From Dorea longicatena (GTDB lineage Bacteria; Bacillota; Clostridia; Lachnospirales; Lachnospiraceae): 64,000 nucleotides of DNA. The notes below the pieces were generated by a model that saw nothing but the letters and a program-made list of their open reading frames with translations, was not told where the DNA came from and made no database searches. The stretch's first letter is position 1. Each line of letters opens with the position of its first letter. The DNA lies in contig NZ_CP100126.1 of the NCBI RefSeq assembly GCF_024168045.1, positions 1,567,501-1,631,500 of the forward strand, read 5' to 3'. Shown here one piece after another: positions 35,838 to 44,445 of the stretch. Both the position numbers and the translations under genes were made by a program.

Positions 35838-35870
35838 TTCGTTAGATCGTCCGTGTCCGGCTCTAACGAA
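35838..35870 (+). promoter_or_regulatory. rpsT leader hairpin
   Basis: TTCGTTAGA (35838-35846) pairs perfectly with TCTAACGAA (35862-35870) around a 15-base GC-rich loop in the rpsT 5' leader. No U tract follows, so it is not a terminator. It may be a regulatory or stabilising structure. Confidence 0.5.
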
Positions 35871-35922
35871 CTGGAAATCGAATTATAAAAATCGAAATAC
35901 ATTGATATCGGAGGTGGACAAA

Positions 35923-36186
35923 TTGGCTAATATCAAATCTGCAAAGAAAAGAATTTTAGTAAACGAAACAAAAGCTGCTAGAAACAAAGCAATCAAGTCT
36001 AAAGTAAAAACTTGCGTAAAGAAAGTTGAAACAGCTGTAGCTAAGAAAGATGCCGCTGCTGCTGCAGAAGCATTAAAAGTTGCAATCGTTGAAATCAACA
36101 AAGCTGGAAGCAAGGGTGTTTACCACAAAAACACATGCTCTAGAAAGATTTCCCGTCTGACAAAAGCTGTTAACGGAATTGCTTAA
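35923..36186 (+). CDS. rpsT: 30S ribosomal protein S20
   Basis: 87 aa, normal for S20. The sequence begins (M)ANIKSAKKRI and is lysine- and alanine-rich, with TAVAKKDAAAAAEALKVAI and HKNTCSRKISRLTKAVN. It binds the 16S 5' and 3' minor domains. The start is TTG at 35923 with GGAGGT 7 bases upstream; the open frame extends further 5' but the upstream codons lie in the leader. It is one of only three plus-strand genes here. The codon choice is clearly that of a highly expressed gene. Confidence 0.97.
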   Translation: MANIKSAKKRILVNETKAARNKAIKSKVKTCVKKVETAVAKKDAAAAAEALKVAIVEINKAGSKGVYHKNTCSRKISRLTKAVNGIA

Positions 36187-36218
36187 TAATAGAGATTAAA
36201 CTCGAGTTGCAAATTTCG

Positions 36219-36253
36219 AGCCCGGATCATCCCGTCAATGATCCGGGCTTTTT
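36219..36253 (+). terminator. rpsT terminator
   Basis: AGCCCGGATCAT (36219-36230) pairs perfectly with ATGATCCGGGCT (36238-36249) around CCCGTCA and is followed by TTTTT on the plus strand. Confidence 0.92.
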
Positions 36254-36282
36254 GTTATAAATACAACCGTAAAGTCCATAAT

Positions 36283-36314
36283 AAAAAGGATATGGCTGAT
36301 GCCATATCCTTTTT
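36283..36314 (-). terminator. ilvC terminator (bidirectional)
   Basis: AAAAAGGATATGGC and GCCATATCCTTTTT form a perfect 14-bp stem around TGAT. T tracts in both directions allow it to stop ilvC (minus) and any rpsT readthrough (plus). Confidence 0.88.
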
Positions 36315-36341
36315 GTATGTATCGTATTCTTACAAATCTGA

Positions 36342-37451
<1,110 letters not shown>

Positions 37452-37474
37452 TTAAAATGTGTTACTGTTTGTCC

Positions 37475-37503
37475 ATTATAATATATCAATTATAATGTGT
37501 TGA
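37475..37503 (-). promoter_or_regulatory. Possible internal promoter for ilvC
   Basis: TCAACA (37498-37503) and TATAAT (37475-37480) lie 17 bases apart on the minus strand, across the ilvN stop. A start here would give an ilvC leader of about 107 bases that includes the structured element. Confidence 0.4.
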
Positions 37504-38011
37504 TGTTTCCTTCCTGATCAATGACTGTTACATCCTTGATTCCTCTCTGCAATCCGGTAATACCTGTTCTTGCAAGTTCAAGAATCTCGTAACCTTCCAG
37601 AAGTTCCAGAAACGCATCTACTTTTGAACCATTTCCTGTCAGTTCCACCATCAGGGAATCCTTCTCTACATCAACAATCTTCGCGCGGAATATATCCGCC
37701 ACAGATATGATCTCCGTTCTCTCCGTCTTATTCGCCCGAACCTTCACCATGATCAGTTCGCGATATACCGAATCTTCCGGATGAAGTACTTTGATCTCAA
37801 TGACATCTTCCAGCTTTCTGACCTGCTTTTCGATTTGCGATAAGATCAGCTCATCTCCGCTGGCCACAATGGTAATTCTGGTAAATCTCGGATCTGCCGT
37901 AACTCCTGCAGTTATACTGTCGATACTGTATCCTCGTCTGCTGAACAGTCCGGATACGCGGCTTAATACACCGGGATTATTGTCTACCAATAATGAAAAT
38001 ACTCTTTGCAT
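37490..38011 (-). CDS. ilvN: Acetolactate synthase small (regulatory) subunit
   Basis: 173 aa. An N-terminal ACT domain (RVFSLLVDNNPGVLSRVSGLFSRRGYSIDSITAG) and a C-terminal regulatory domain are present. It binds valine and modulates the catalytic subunit IlvB, which is not encoded here. ATG 38011 has AAAGAGG upstream; the open frame runs to 38032. It forms a two-gene unit with ilvC. Some genomes call this ilvH. Confidence 0.95.
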   Translation of the reverse strand: MQRVFSLLVDNNPGVLSRVSGLFSRRGYSIDSITAGVTADPRFTRITIVASGDELILSQIEKQVRKLEDVIEIKVLHPEDSVYRELIMVKVRANKTERTEIISVADIFRAKIVDVEKDSLMVELTGNGSKVDAFLELLEGYEILELARTGITGLQRGIKDVTVIDQEGNINTL

Positions 38012-38036
38012 ATTGCACCTCTTTTCTATCATTTAT

Positions 38037-38062
38037 AAAAAACAGAGTGCGTTCTGTTTTTT
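38037..38062 (-). promoter_or_regulatory. Terminator-like hairpin at the 5' end of the ilvN transcript
   Basis: AAAAAACAGA and TCTGTTTTTT pair around a 6-base loop, directly after the ilvN -10 box. The stem is mostly A-U and is followed by AT. It could be a weak attenuator or simply a transcript-protecting 5' hairpin. Confidence 0.4.
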
Positions 38063-38063
38063 T

Positions 38064-38092
38064 ATAATAACAACTACTTCTTCTTTTGTCAA
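38064..38092 (-). promoter_or_regulatory. ilvN promoter
   Basis: A perfect TTGACA (38087-38092) and TATTAT (38064-38069) lie 17 bases apart on the minus strand, in the region between the HAD gene and ilvN. Confidence 0.75.
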
Positions 38093-38142
38093 GTATTGGC
38101 ACCCATATTTTTACATTTTTCACAAAATGCAGGATTACCGCA

Positions 38143-38814
38143 TTATTTCAGGATGATCCCGGCAATGTCTTCCGGCGTCCCGGCAACGTATACTGCGCCT
38201 GCTTTTTCCAGTTCTTCACGGTTGCCGAATCCGTATAATACCCCCATACAGTCAAGCCCTTCCTGCTTTGCCCCAAGCACATCATGTTCACGGTCACCGA
38301 TCATCAGTATCCTCTTCTTATCCTGCATCCGGCAGGTATCGATCAGATATCCAATCACCTCTGCCTTACTGCCTCTGCCTCCGTCCAGTTCCATACCTGC
38401 CACATATTCAAAATATTGATCCAGGTCAAAATGTTCAATGATCCTTCTTGCATATACTTCCGGTTTGGACGTCGCAACAAAAAGTCTTTTTCCTGCTGCC
38501 TTCAATGCCTTTAATGATTTTTCAAATCCGGGATACACCGAACACTCAAAAATCCCCGTATCCTGATAATATTCCCTGTAATACTCCACCGCCTTCCAGC
38601 TTTTCTCATCGTCAAATCCATAGAATCTGGCGAACGAATCGGTAAGCGGCGGACCGATGAATTTATATAATTTTTCCCGTTCGGTCTCTTCGATTCCGAA
38701 TTTCTCCAGCGCATACATCACCGAATTCGTAATTCCCGGTGAAGAATCGATGATCGTGCCATCCAGATCAAAGAAACAGATATCATACATTTTATCAAGC
38801 TTTTCTTTTTCCAT
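38143..38814 (-). CDS. HAD-superfamily phosphatase, phosphoglycolate-phosphatase-like
   Basis: 223 aa. Motif I is FFDLDGTIIDSSPG (nucleophile and acid-base aspartates), motif II is in VATSKPE, and motif III/IV are KAEVIGY and MIGDREHDVLGA. The cap lies between residues about 20 and 85 (subfamily IA). It resembles phosphoglycolate phosphatases and 5'-nucleotidase-type enzymes; the substrate cannot be told from sequence. AGGTAG precedes the ATG. It is bounded by a terminator upstream and the ilvN promoter downstream. Confidence 0.88.
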   Translation of the reverse strand: MEKEKLDKMYDICFFDLDGTIIDSSPGITNSVMYALEKFGIEETEREKLYKFIGPPLTDSFARFYGFDDEKSWKAVEYYREYYQDTGIFECSVYPGFEKSLKALKAAGKRLFVATSKPEVYARRIIEHFDLDQYFEYVAGMELDGGRGSKAEVIGYLIDTCRMQDKKRILMIGDREHDVLGAKQEGLDCMGVLYGFGNREELEKAGAVYVAGTPEDIAGIILK

Positions 38815-38833
38815 ATTCTCTACCTGCCTGCTT

Positions 38834-38891
38834 CAAAAAAATACCGGAGCCGTCCTTCTGCGTTTTTCCGCATCCGTCACACCCCGGTATT
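38834..38891 (-). terminator. Terminator after traX-like gene
   Basis: AATACCGG (38884-38891) pairs with CCGGTATT (38840-38847) and is followed by a run of T on the minus strand; the 36-base interior contains a small GCG/CGC hairpin. A promoter-like TATAAT directly abuts its 5' arm. Confidence 0.6.
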
Positions 38892-38921
38892 ATTATAACC
38901 GTTCCATCTATACTTTTGCAA
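38892..38921 (-). promoter_or_regulatory. Possible promoter of the HAD gene, nested at the terminator
   Basis: TTGCAA (38916-38921) and TATAAT (38892-38897) are 18 bases apart on the minus strand. Transcripts would begin inside the 5' arm of the terminator hairpin and so escape it. Confidence 0.4.
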
Positions 38922-39606
38922 ACTGTATCATCCAGAGAAGCAGAAGATGCACCGGATAAAATCCGTAGAAAAACCATTTTTCCCAGCCGTGTGCTGTTTT
39001 GTCTGCTTTGTTATACATACACTGTATAACCACTCCCGATGCTGCCGGCCCGATACAGGCGCATGCAGAATGTATGAGCGCACTCTCCAGCCCGTAGTCC
39101 GCCCTGTATGACAACACATTCAACAGAAAGAAGAGTCCCACTGCTTTTCCATATGCCAGTGATACTTTTTTCCTGTCCCCATATGCATTTGCAAACAGCA
39201 TCGTAAATACCGGTGCCAGAAGTGCCCAGTCCGTCCAGAGCGAACAGATTACCAGCACGCACAGCCATAGCATTTTCTCCCCTTTATGTTTTACATGATC
39301 TGCAACCCACACCACTCCCAGACATAGAAGAAGGCTGAACATCATGTTCAGGTTCGTCTGTTTCAATACCAGCATGAAGGGGATCTGTGAAAGGATCCCA
39401 AATACAAGCAGCCGCAGTGCATAGTTCTTTACAGATCTTGTGTAATGATATCCTTCCACAAGGAAATAGCACATAGTAATGGCTGTAAAATACCCGATAT
39501 CAACCATAACTTCCTGCCCTGTACTGCCTTCTTTTAAAAATATATAGGCAAAATGATTACAGAACATAGCTGCCATTGCCAGATATTTTATTGCATTTCT
39601 ACTCAT
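38908..39606 (-). CDS. TraX-family polytopic membrane protein
   Basis: 232 aa. About seven hydrophobic segments run through the protein, beginning with SRNAIKYLAMAAMFCNHFAYIFL and ending with WFFYGFYPVHLLLLWMIQ, the end typical of the TraX family. TraX acetylates F-pilin; chromosomal homologues in Firmicutes have unknown acceptors. ATG 39606 has GGAGAGGG just upstream and is preferred over ATG 39666, which overlaps the permease gene. It follows the Bce-type permease by 16 bases, so it may be co-transcribed with that module. Confidence 0.8.
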   Translation of the reverse strand: MSRNAIKYLAMAAMFCNHFAYIFLKEGSTGQEVMVDIGYFTAITMCYFLVEGYHYTRSVKNYALRLLVFGILSQIPFMLVLKQTNLNMMFSLLLCLGVVWVADHVKHKGEKMLWLCVLVICSLWTDWALLAPVFTMLFANAYGDRKKVSLAYGKAVGLFFLLNVLSYRADYGLESALIHSACACIGPAASGVVIQCMYNKADKTAHGWEKWFFYGFYPVHLLLLWMIQFAKV

Positions 39607-39622
39607 ACTTCCCTCTCCATTT

Positions 39623-41701
39623 TTATTCTTCGATATTTCTGATAAATCCGACATAGGTCGCTCCAAAATAAACTACATATACGCCAAAGAACAGGGCGAA
39701 TGAAATTGCAAAATACTGTAACACCGGTGTACTGACTCCTGTATAAAAGTTAAATCCGGCACCCATATACACCGCTACGATCCCGCTGATTACTGCCGAA
39801 AGGATTGCCGGACACAGATAATACCCGGACAGCTGACGGAATACGGTCTGTTGGATCTCGCATCTTCCAAGGCCGATTTTCGAAAGCACCTGATAGCGGA
39901 ACCTATATTTTGCCGAATCGCTCAGCTGTTGTACCGATAACACCGTCAATGCAATACACAAAAATACCAGCCCGATATACATACATGGGAATGTGATGCA
40001 ACTCATCATATATCTGACCTCAGCCGATGCATTTTCCCGCACAAGATTCACCGCAGCATATGTGACAATGGTATCCGTACCATAACATACATTATCATCG
40101 TCTTCTTCCATGTATGTATGGCCGGCATAATCATGTTTATCTGACAGATCATCCAGCTTATTCTGCAGGTTATCCGGCACTTTTTTCTTCACACTCACCG
40201 CAAGTTCCGAATAGTACGGTGTCATCTGCTGTATCCGTTCATCCGGCACAATGATGATATAATCACCGCCGTTATGTCCGTCCTGCGAAAATGATTCGGT
40301 GCAGATCTTCCTGCAGGTCAGTGTCTCTCCACGGTCCTGAAGCTTCACGTCATCTGTAAAATCTTCGGTTTCCTTATACACTCTTTGCTTCATCTGAAGG
40401 ATATATTCATTTTTTCCAAGCGTCTCCGTGGAATATCCCAGCATTTTTCTCAGATGATTGTAATCACTCAGCCCCATATATGTATCATATCTGCAATATG
40501 CATCATCATCGGAACCTTTACGTATCTTTTTCTCATCCGGTGTTCCATCTTCTCTGCGGTACGCATCTCCAAAATACCGCAGATGCGTATACAGCCATGT
40601 ATTCATTGTGTTCGTATGATTTTCATAAATACGGTACACGCACGAATCCTTTACACCTGCTTCTTCTCCGACAATATCCAATTCCTTTGCAAAATCATAT
40701 TCCGGATTCTGACTGTTCACCTGTACATCAAATGGAAATTTCGTCTCTAAAACCTGATTCTGCCAGTCCGTAAACATTAATGCAACCGAGCACCCCAGAA
40801 ATGCGACCATAAAAAGCACCGTAAGTGTTCCCATGGTAAACCGCATCGTTTTCAATTTAGATGCAAACTGACGCAGCAGGAACAGATTCTGCCCCCGGTA
40901 GACCGCATTTCCTTTTTTCTTCACATAGCAGATGATCCATGCGGAAAGCCCTGTATAAAACACATACATTGTAATAAACAGACCCGTCAGAAATACTGCT
41001 GCCCCTCCCGGCGACTGTATATTTCCGCTCAGTATCCAGACACCGAACGCAAAAATGAACAGAATGGAAAACGGCAGTAATAACCGCTTTATTTTTTCAT
41101 TCTTTTCTTTTAATTCCTCATTCTTCTGATTTTCTCTCATCAGATCATGAATGTTCATCTTGCGGAATTTCCGGCTGCACCGGAACAGTGCCAGCAGATA
41201 ACATCCTGCAAAGCAGCACACAGTCATAAGGAAACAATATCCATTGAATTCCAGATGGGGTCTTAGTTCCACCTGTATGACACTATAAAGGACAACGAGC
41301 AGCACCTGCTGAAGCAACATTCCAAGGCCCAGTCCTATCACAAAGGAACACACACCGAGCAGCAGATTTTCTTTCATATAAAGCCCGGACACTTCCTTTT
41401 TATTCATTCCGATCAACAGATAGATACCGAATTCACGGCTCCTTTTTTCCAGCATGAACCGTACCATATAATTGATCAGCCATGCAACGATCAGTACAAT
41501 AAAGAATGTGGCAATACCGATCATCGCTGCCATTATCGCTGCCATTTCATACATTTTCTGAAGATCCTTCGAAAAAATGATACTGTTAAATGCAAACATC
41601 AATGATACCACAAATGTCATCGTCAGCACATACACCAGATAATCTCTGGCGGAACGTCTGACATTGCGCAGTGCAAGCTTACCGAACATCTGACAGTTCA
41701 C
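39623..41701 (-). CDS. Bce-type ABC transporter permease (FtsX-like domains)
   Basis: 692 aa. The layout is that of BceB/VraG permeases: an N-terminal four-segment FtsX-like unit (about 15-240), further membrane segments (to about 315), a large extracellular domain of about 215 residues (about 320-535), and a C-terminal three-segment FtsX unit. Motifs such as KRSREFGIYLLIGMNKKEV support the family. Such permeases sense and remove lipid-II-targeting peptide antibiotics such as bacitracin or lantibiotics. The start overlaps the ATPase gene by 23 bases. The substrate here is unknown. Confidence 0.9.
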   Translation of the reverse strand: MNCQMFGKLALRNVRRSARDYLVYVLTMTFVVSLMFAFNSIIFSKDLQKMYEMAAIMAAMIGIATFFIVLIVAWLINYMVRFMLEKRSREFGIYLLIGMNKKEVSGLYMKENLLLGVCSFVIGLGLGMLLQQVLLVVLYSVIQVELRPHLEFNGYCFLMTVCCFAGCYLLALFRCSRKFRKMNIHDLMRENQKNEELKEKNEKIKRLLLPFSILFIFAFGVWILSGNIQSPGGAAVFLTGLFITMYVFYTGLSAWIICYVKKKGNAVYRGQNLFLLRQFASKLKTMRFTMGTLTVLFMVAFLGCSVALMFTDWQNQVLETKFPFDVQVNSQNPEYDFAKELDIVGEEAGVKDSCVYRIYENHTNTMNTWLYTHLRYFGDAYRREDGTPDEKKIRKGSDDDAYCRYDTYMGLSDYNHLRKMLGYSTETLGKNEYILQMKQRVYKETEDFTDDVKLQDRGETLTCRKICTESFSQDGHNGGDYIIIVPDERIQQMTPYYSELAVSVKKKVPDNLQNKLDDLSDKHDYAGHTYMEEDDDNVCYGTDTIVTYAAVNLVRENASAEVRYMMSCITFPCMYIGLVFLCIALTVLSVQQLSDSAKYRFRYQVLSKIGLGRCEIQQTVFRQLSGYYLCPAILSAVISGIVAVYMGAGFNFYTGVSTPVLQYFAISFALFFGVYVVYFGATYVGFIRNIEE

Positions 41702-42518
41702 CTCCTGTCAGAGATAATACATCCAGGATCTTATTCAGAAATTCCCGCCTTTCTTCCACTCCTCTTACCAGTTCATGGAATATCTTTCCATCTTTCAGGA
41801 AAAGAATACGGCTGCAGTAGCTGGCTGAAAACGCATCATGTGTAACCATGAGGATCGTAGAGTGCATATCATGATTCACCTTGCGGAATGTTTCGAGCAG
41901 CATCTGTGCCGCTCTGGAATCCAGCGCACCGGTCGGCTCATCTGCGAGGATCAGTTTCGGACGATGAATCATCGCTCTGGCACAGGCACAACGCTGCTTC
42001 TGGCCCCCGGATACCTGATAGGGGAATTTATCCCGGATTTCTTCGATATCAAGCAGCTTCAATATGTGATCACATTTCTCTTGGATCTCTCTTTTACTCT
42101 TGCTGTGCAGCGTCATTGCCAGCACAATATTCTCTTCTATCGTAAGTGTATCTAACAAGTTGTAATCCTGAAATATGAATCCAAGATTGTCTTTCCGAAA
42201 TTCCGCCAGTGCCTCATCACTCAACTCTGTAATATCCGTTTCTCCGTAGTATATATGCCCTGCAGTCACACGGTCAATCGTAGACAGCATATTCAAAAGT
42301 GTTGTCTTTCCGGAACCCGATGCTCCCATGATTCCCACAAATTCTCCTTTTTGGACGCAAAAGCTTACCCTGTCTACCGCTTTGGTGATGTTCGTATCAC
42401 TTCCGTAATATTTTTCCACATCACACACCCGGATCTCTCCATCCGGGATTCTGCCTCCTGCCAGGATTCTGTCTGTTTTTTTCTCTGTTGTCTTGCCATG
42501 CTTTCTTATTCTTCTCAT
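41679..42518 (-). CDS. Bce-type ABC transporter ATP-binding protein
   Basis: 279 aa. Walker A is GASGSGKTTLLNMLSTID, followed by a Q loop (FIFQDYNLLDTLTIEENI), signature VSGGQKQR, Walker B LILADEPTGALDS and an H-loop MVTHD. It is the ATPase partner of the adjacent FtsX-type permease. I chose ATG 42518 with AAAGG about nine bases upstream; a longer form from ATG 42560 (293 aa) is possible. The protein has a roughly 30-residue basic N-terminal tail before the domain, more than usual. Confidence 0.93.
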   Translation of the reverse strand: MRRIRKHGKTTEKKTDRILAGGRIPDGEIRVCDVEKYYGSDTNITKAVDRVSFCVQKGEFVGIMGASGSGKTTLLNMLSTIDRVTAGHIYYGETDITELSDEALAEFRKDNLGFIFQDYNLLDTLTIEENIVLAMTLHSKSKREIQEKCDHILKLLDIEEIRDKFPYQVSGGQKQRCACARAMIHRPKLILADEPTGALDSRAAQMLLETFRKVNHDMHSTILMVTHDAFSASYCSRILFLKDGKIFHELVRGVEERREFLNKILDVLSLTGGELSDVR

Positions 42519-42583
42519 CCATATCATCCTTTCCGGTCTTTTTGTAATACTCTTTTTCATCTCTACTTTACCCGTCCGGACCA

Positions 42584-42635
42584 GAAAGATGTATCGATGT
42601 ATCTTTCAGTTATCTTACATTTTTGAAAGATAACT
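42584..42635. repeat. Two adjacent inverted repeats at the kinase/ATPase junction
   Basis: GAAAGAT (42584-42590) and ATCTTTC (42601-42607) flank a centre containing ATCGAT; directly next to it AGTTATCTT (42608-42616) pairs with AAGATAACT (42627-42635). The second covers the kinase stop codon. They lie where a BceR-type regulator would be expected to bind, upstream of its transporter, but could also form intercistronic RNA hairpins. Confidence 0.6.
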
Positions 42636-43634
42636 GCTGACCGGAAATGTAAGGATCATCTTCGTGCCTTCACCACGGACAGATTCCGCCTCGATGGCAA
42701 TTCCAAGCTTTTCACACAGCCGTCTGCACAGATAAAGACCCATCCCCGTAGATTTCTTACCATTTCTTCCATTGGAACCGGTAAAACCTTTTTCAAAGAT
42801 TCTGGACATTTCTTCTTCCCGTATTCCGGTTCCGTTATCTTCTACGATCAGCCGGACACCATGACCGTACCTTTCCGTGTAAATATGAATATACGGATGG
42901 ACCTTTGGATTCTCACTTTTATATTTCACACTGTTCAGCATAAGCTGGTTCAGTATAAAAAGGATCCACTTTTTATCGGTATACGCAAGATCAGGGCACT
43001 CCACTTCCCCGCGCACTCCGTTACTAATTAGATAATACTTATTTTTTATCAAAATTTCAGAAGCTGCCTTCCCAAGGTCTGTCTCTTCAATCATATAGTC
43101 TTTGTATACCTTTTCCATTCTGGCATAATACAGAACCATATCTACGTCATTTTCAATCCGTTGATTCTCAAGACCGATCTGTCTGGTCACTTCGTCTTTA
43201 TGATTCTCACACGCAAGCTGGATACTGGTAATCGGTGCTTTGATCTCATGCACCCAGCTTTCGATATAATCCCGATAATCATTCTGTTCATCTTCAAGCA
43301 TACGGATCCGTTCGATCACAGATTTATTCGATCGTCTGATCAACTCCCGGTAGATCCGATCTTCCAGATATGGTGAAGCTGGCAGCAATTCTCCAAGCAG
43401 ATATCTCTGATCTACATTTTCCAGAATATGTTCTGCCCTGTCAAAATATTTCTTCCTGCGATAATATCCTGTCACAATCCATATCCCAAGGATGATCCAC
43501 CAGAAAATGAGAATCAGTGCAGCTGCGTTTCTGTTATACCCTGTAATATAGAAGAACCCCATCAGTAATATCATACACAGGAGGTGCAGCAGACATATCA
43601 GAATCTTATCTTTTATATATTCCGAAAATCTCAT
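42615..43634 (-). CDS. Bce-type intramembrane-sensing histidine kinase
   Basis: 339 aa. Two membrane segments (about 11-31 and 38-56) are joined by only a few residues, so there is no extracellular sensor; such kinases are switched by their transporter. The phosphorylated His129 lies in ESWVHEIKAPITS; the ATPase domain has LNQLMLNSVKYKS, DNGTGI and STGMGLYL. It overlaps the response regulator by 4 bases. Confidence 0.94.
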   Translation of the reverse strand: MRFSEYIKDKILICLLHLLCMILLMGFFYITGYNRNAAALILIFWWIILGIWIVTGYYRRKKYFDRAEHILENVDQRYLLGELLPASPYLEDRIYRELIRRSNKSVIERIRMLEDEQNDYRDYIESWVHEIKAPITSIQLACENHKDEVTRQIGLENQRIENDVDMVLYYARMEKVYKDYMIEETDLGKAASEILIKNKYYLISNGVRGEVECPDLAYTDKKWILFILNQLMLNSVKYKSENPKVHPYIHIYTERYGHGVRLIVEDNGTGIREEEMSRIFEKGFTGSNGRNGKKSTGMGLYLCRRLCEKLGIAIEAESVRGEGTKMILTFPVSSYLSKM

Positions 43635-44317
43635 ATGCGGTACCCCATTCCCCGTTTTGTCTCAATGAAATCCGTCACTCCGATGTCAGCCAGTTTTCCT
43701 CTGAGTCTTGTAACATTCACACTTAATGTATTGTCATCTATGAAGACTTCATTGTCCCACAGGTATTCGATCATATCCAGTCTCGGAACAATCTCACCCT
43801 TTTTCTGATATAGAAGGTGCAGGATCTTCAACTCATTTTTCGTAAGATCTGTCTTTTTTCCTTCATGCTCTATGCAGCCTCCCACAACATTTAGGATTAC
43901 ACCTTTATATTCCATGTTCAAGGCATTACCCCTTGATTTCTCTGCATTTTTATCAGTAGTTCTTTTTAGTACTACGCCTATTCTTGCCAGCAGAATCGGT
44001 GGATTGAACGGTTTTGTGATATAATCATCTGCCCCTTTCAAGATTCCGGTCAATTCATCCATGGAATCTGTCCGGCTGGTCAGAAATATGATTGGAATAT
44101 CTGAATGTTCTTTCAGCTTCGTACAGATGTCAAAGCCGCTTTCCCCCGGAAGATTCCAATCCAGGAGTACCAGATCCGGTGCCGGTATCATGCTGCATAT
44201 CTGCTCTGCCGTATCTTTAAATTCTTCGATTATCTCTGCTTCATAAAAAGCATTTTCCAGGAGCTGTTTTAATTCCTTTCGGATACCCGGATCATCTTCT
44301 ACAATAACAATCTTCAT
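43631..44317 (-). CDS. OmpR-family response regulator (BceR-like)
   Basis: 228 aa. The receiver has the acidic pair VEDDP and phosphorylation site Asp53 in LLDWNLPGESG, with the conserved threonine and lysine further on (FLTSR, YITKPF). The C-terminal winged-helix domain includes LTKNELKILHLLYQKKGEIV and LRGKLADIGVTDFIETKRGMGYRI. It is the first gene of the four-gene module and overlaps the kinase, with which it would form a phosphorelay pair controlling the transporter. Confidence 0.95.
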   Translation of the reverse strand: MKIVIVEDDPGIRKELKQLLENAFYEAEIIEEFKDTAEQICSMIPAPDLVLLDWNLPGESGFDICTKLKEHSDIPIIFLTSRTDSMDELTGILKGADDYITKPFNPPILLARIGVVLKRTTDKNAEKSRGNALNMEYKGVILNVVGGCIEHEGKKTDLTKNELKILHLLYQKKGEIVPRLDMIEYLWDNEVFIDDNTLSVNVTRLRGKLADIGVTDFIETKRGMGYRI

Positions 44318-44364
44318 GTCGTTCTCCTCATGATGTTCCTTTTATAATTATACTGATAAATACA

Positions 44365-44410
44365 GAACAGATTGTAGAAAATACGCTTTTGCATTTTCCA
44401 CAATCTGTTC
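44365..44410. repeat. 46-base inverted repeat upstream of the response regulator
   Basis: GAACAGATTGT-GGAAAAT pairs with ATTTTC-TACAATCTGTTC, giving about 18 pairs with one G-U around a GCAAAAGC-containing centre. It lies between the gpmI stop and the response regulator start and directly abuts a TATAAT. No T tract follows on the minus strand, so it is not an ordinary terminator. Confidence 0.7.
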
Positions 44411-44419
44411 ATTATAGCA
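44411..44419 (-). promoter_or_regulatory. Extended -10 promoter for the Bce-type module
   Basis: TGCTATAAT on the minus strand is an extended -10 element without an obvious -35. Transcription would start within the neighbouring inverted repeat. Confidence 0.4.
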
Positions 44420-44445
44420 TATAACATACGTTGAATATGTTTGTA

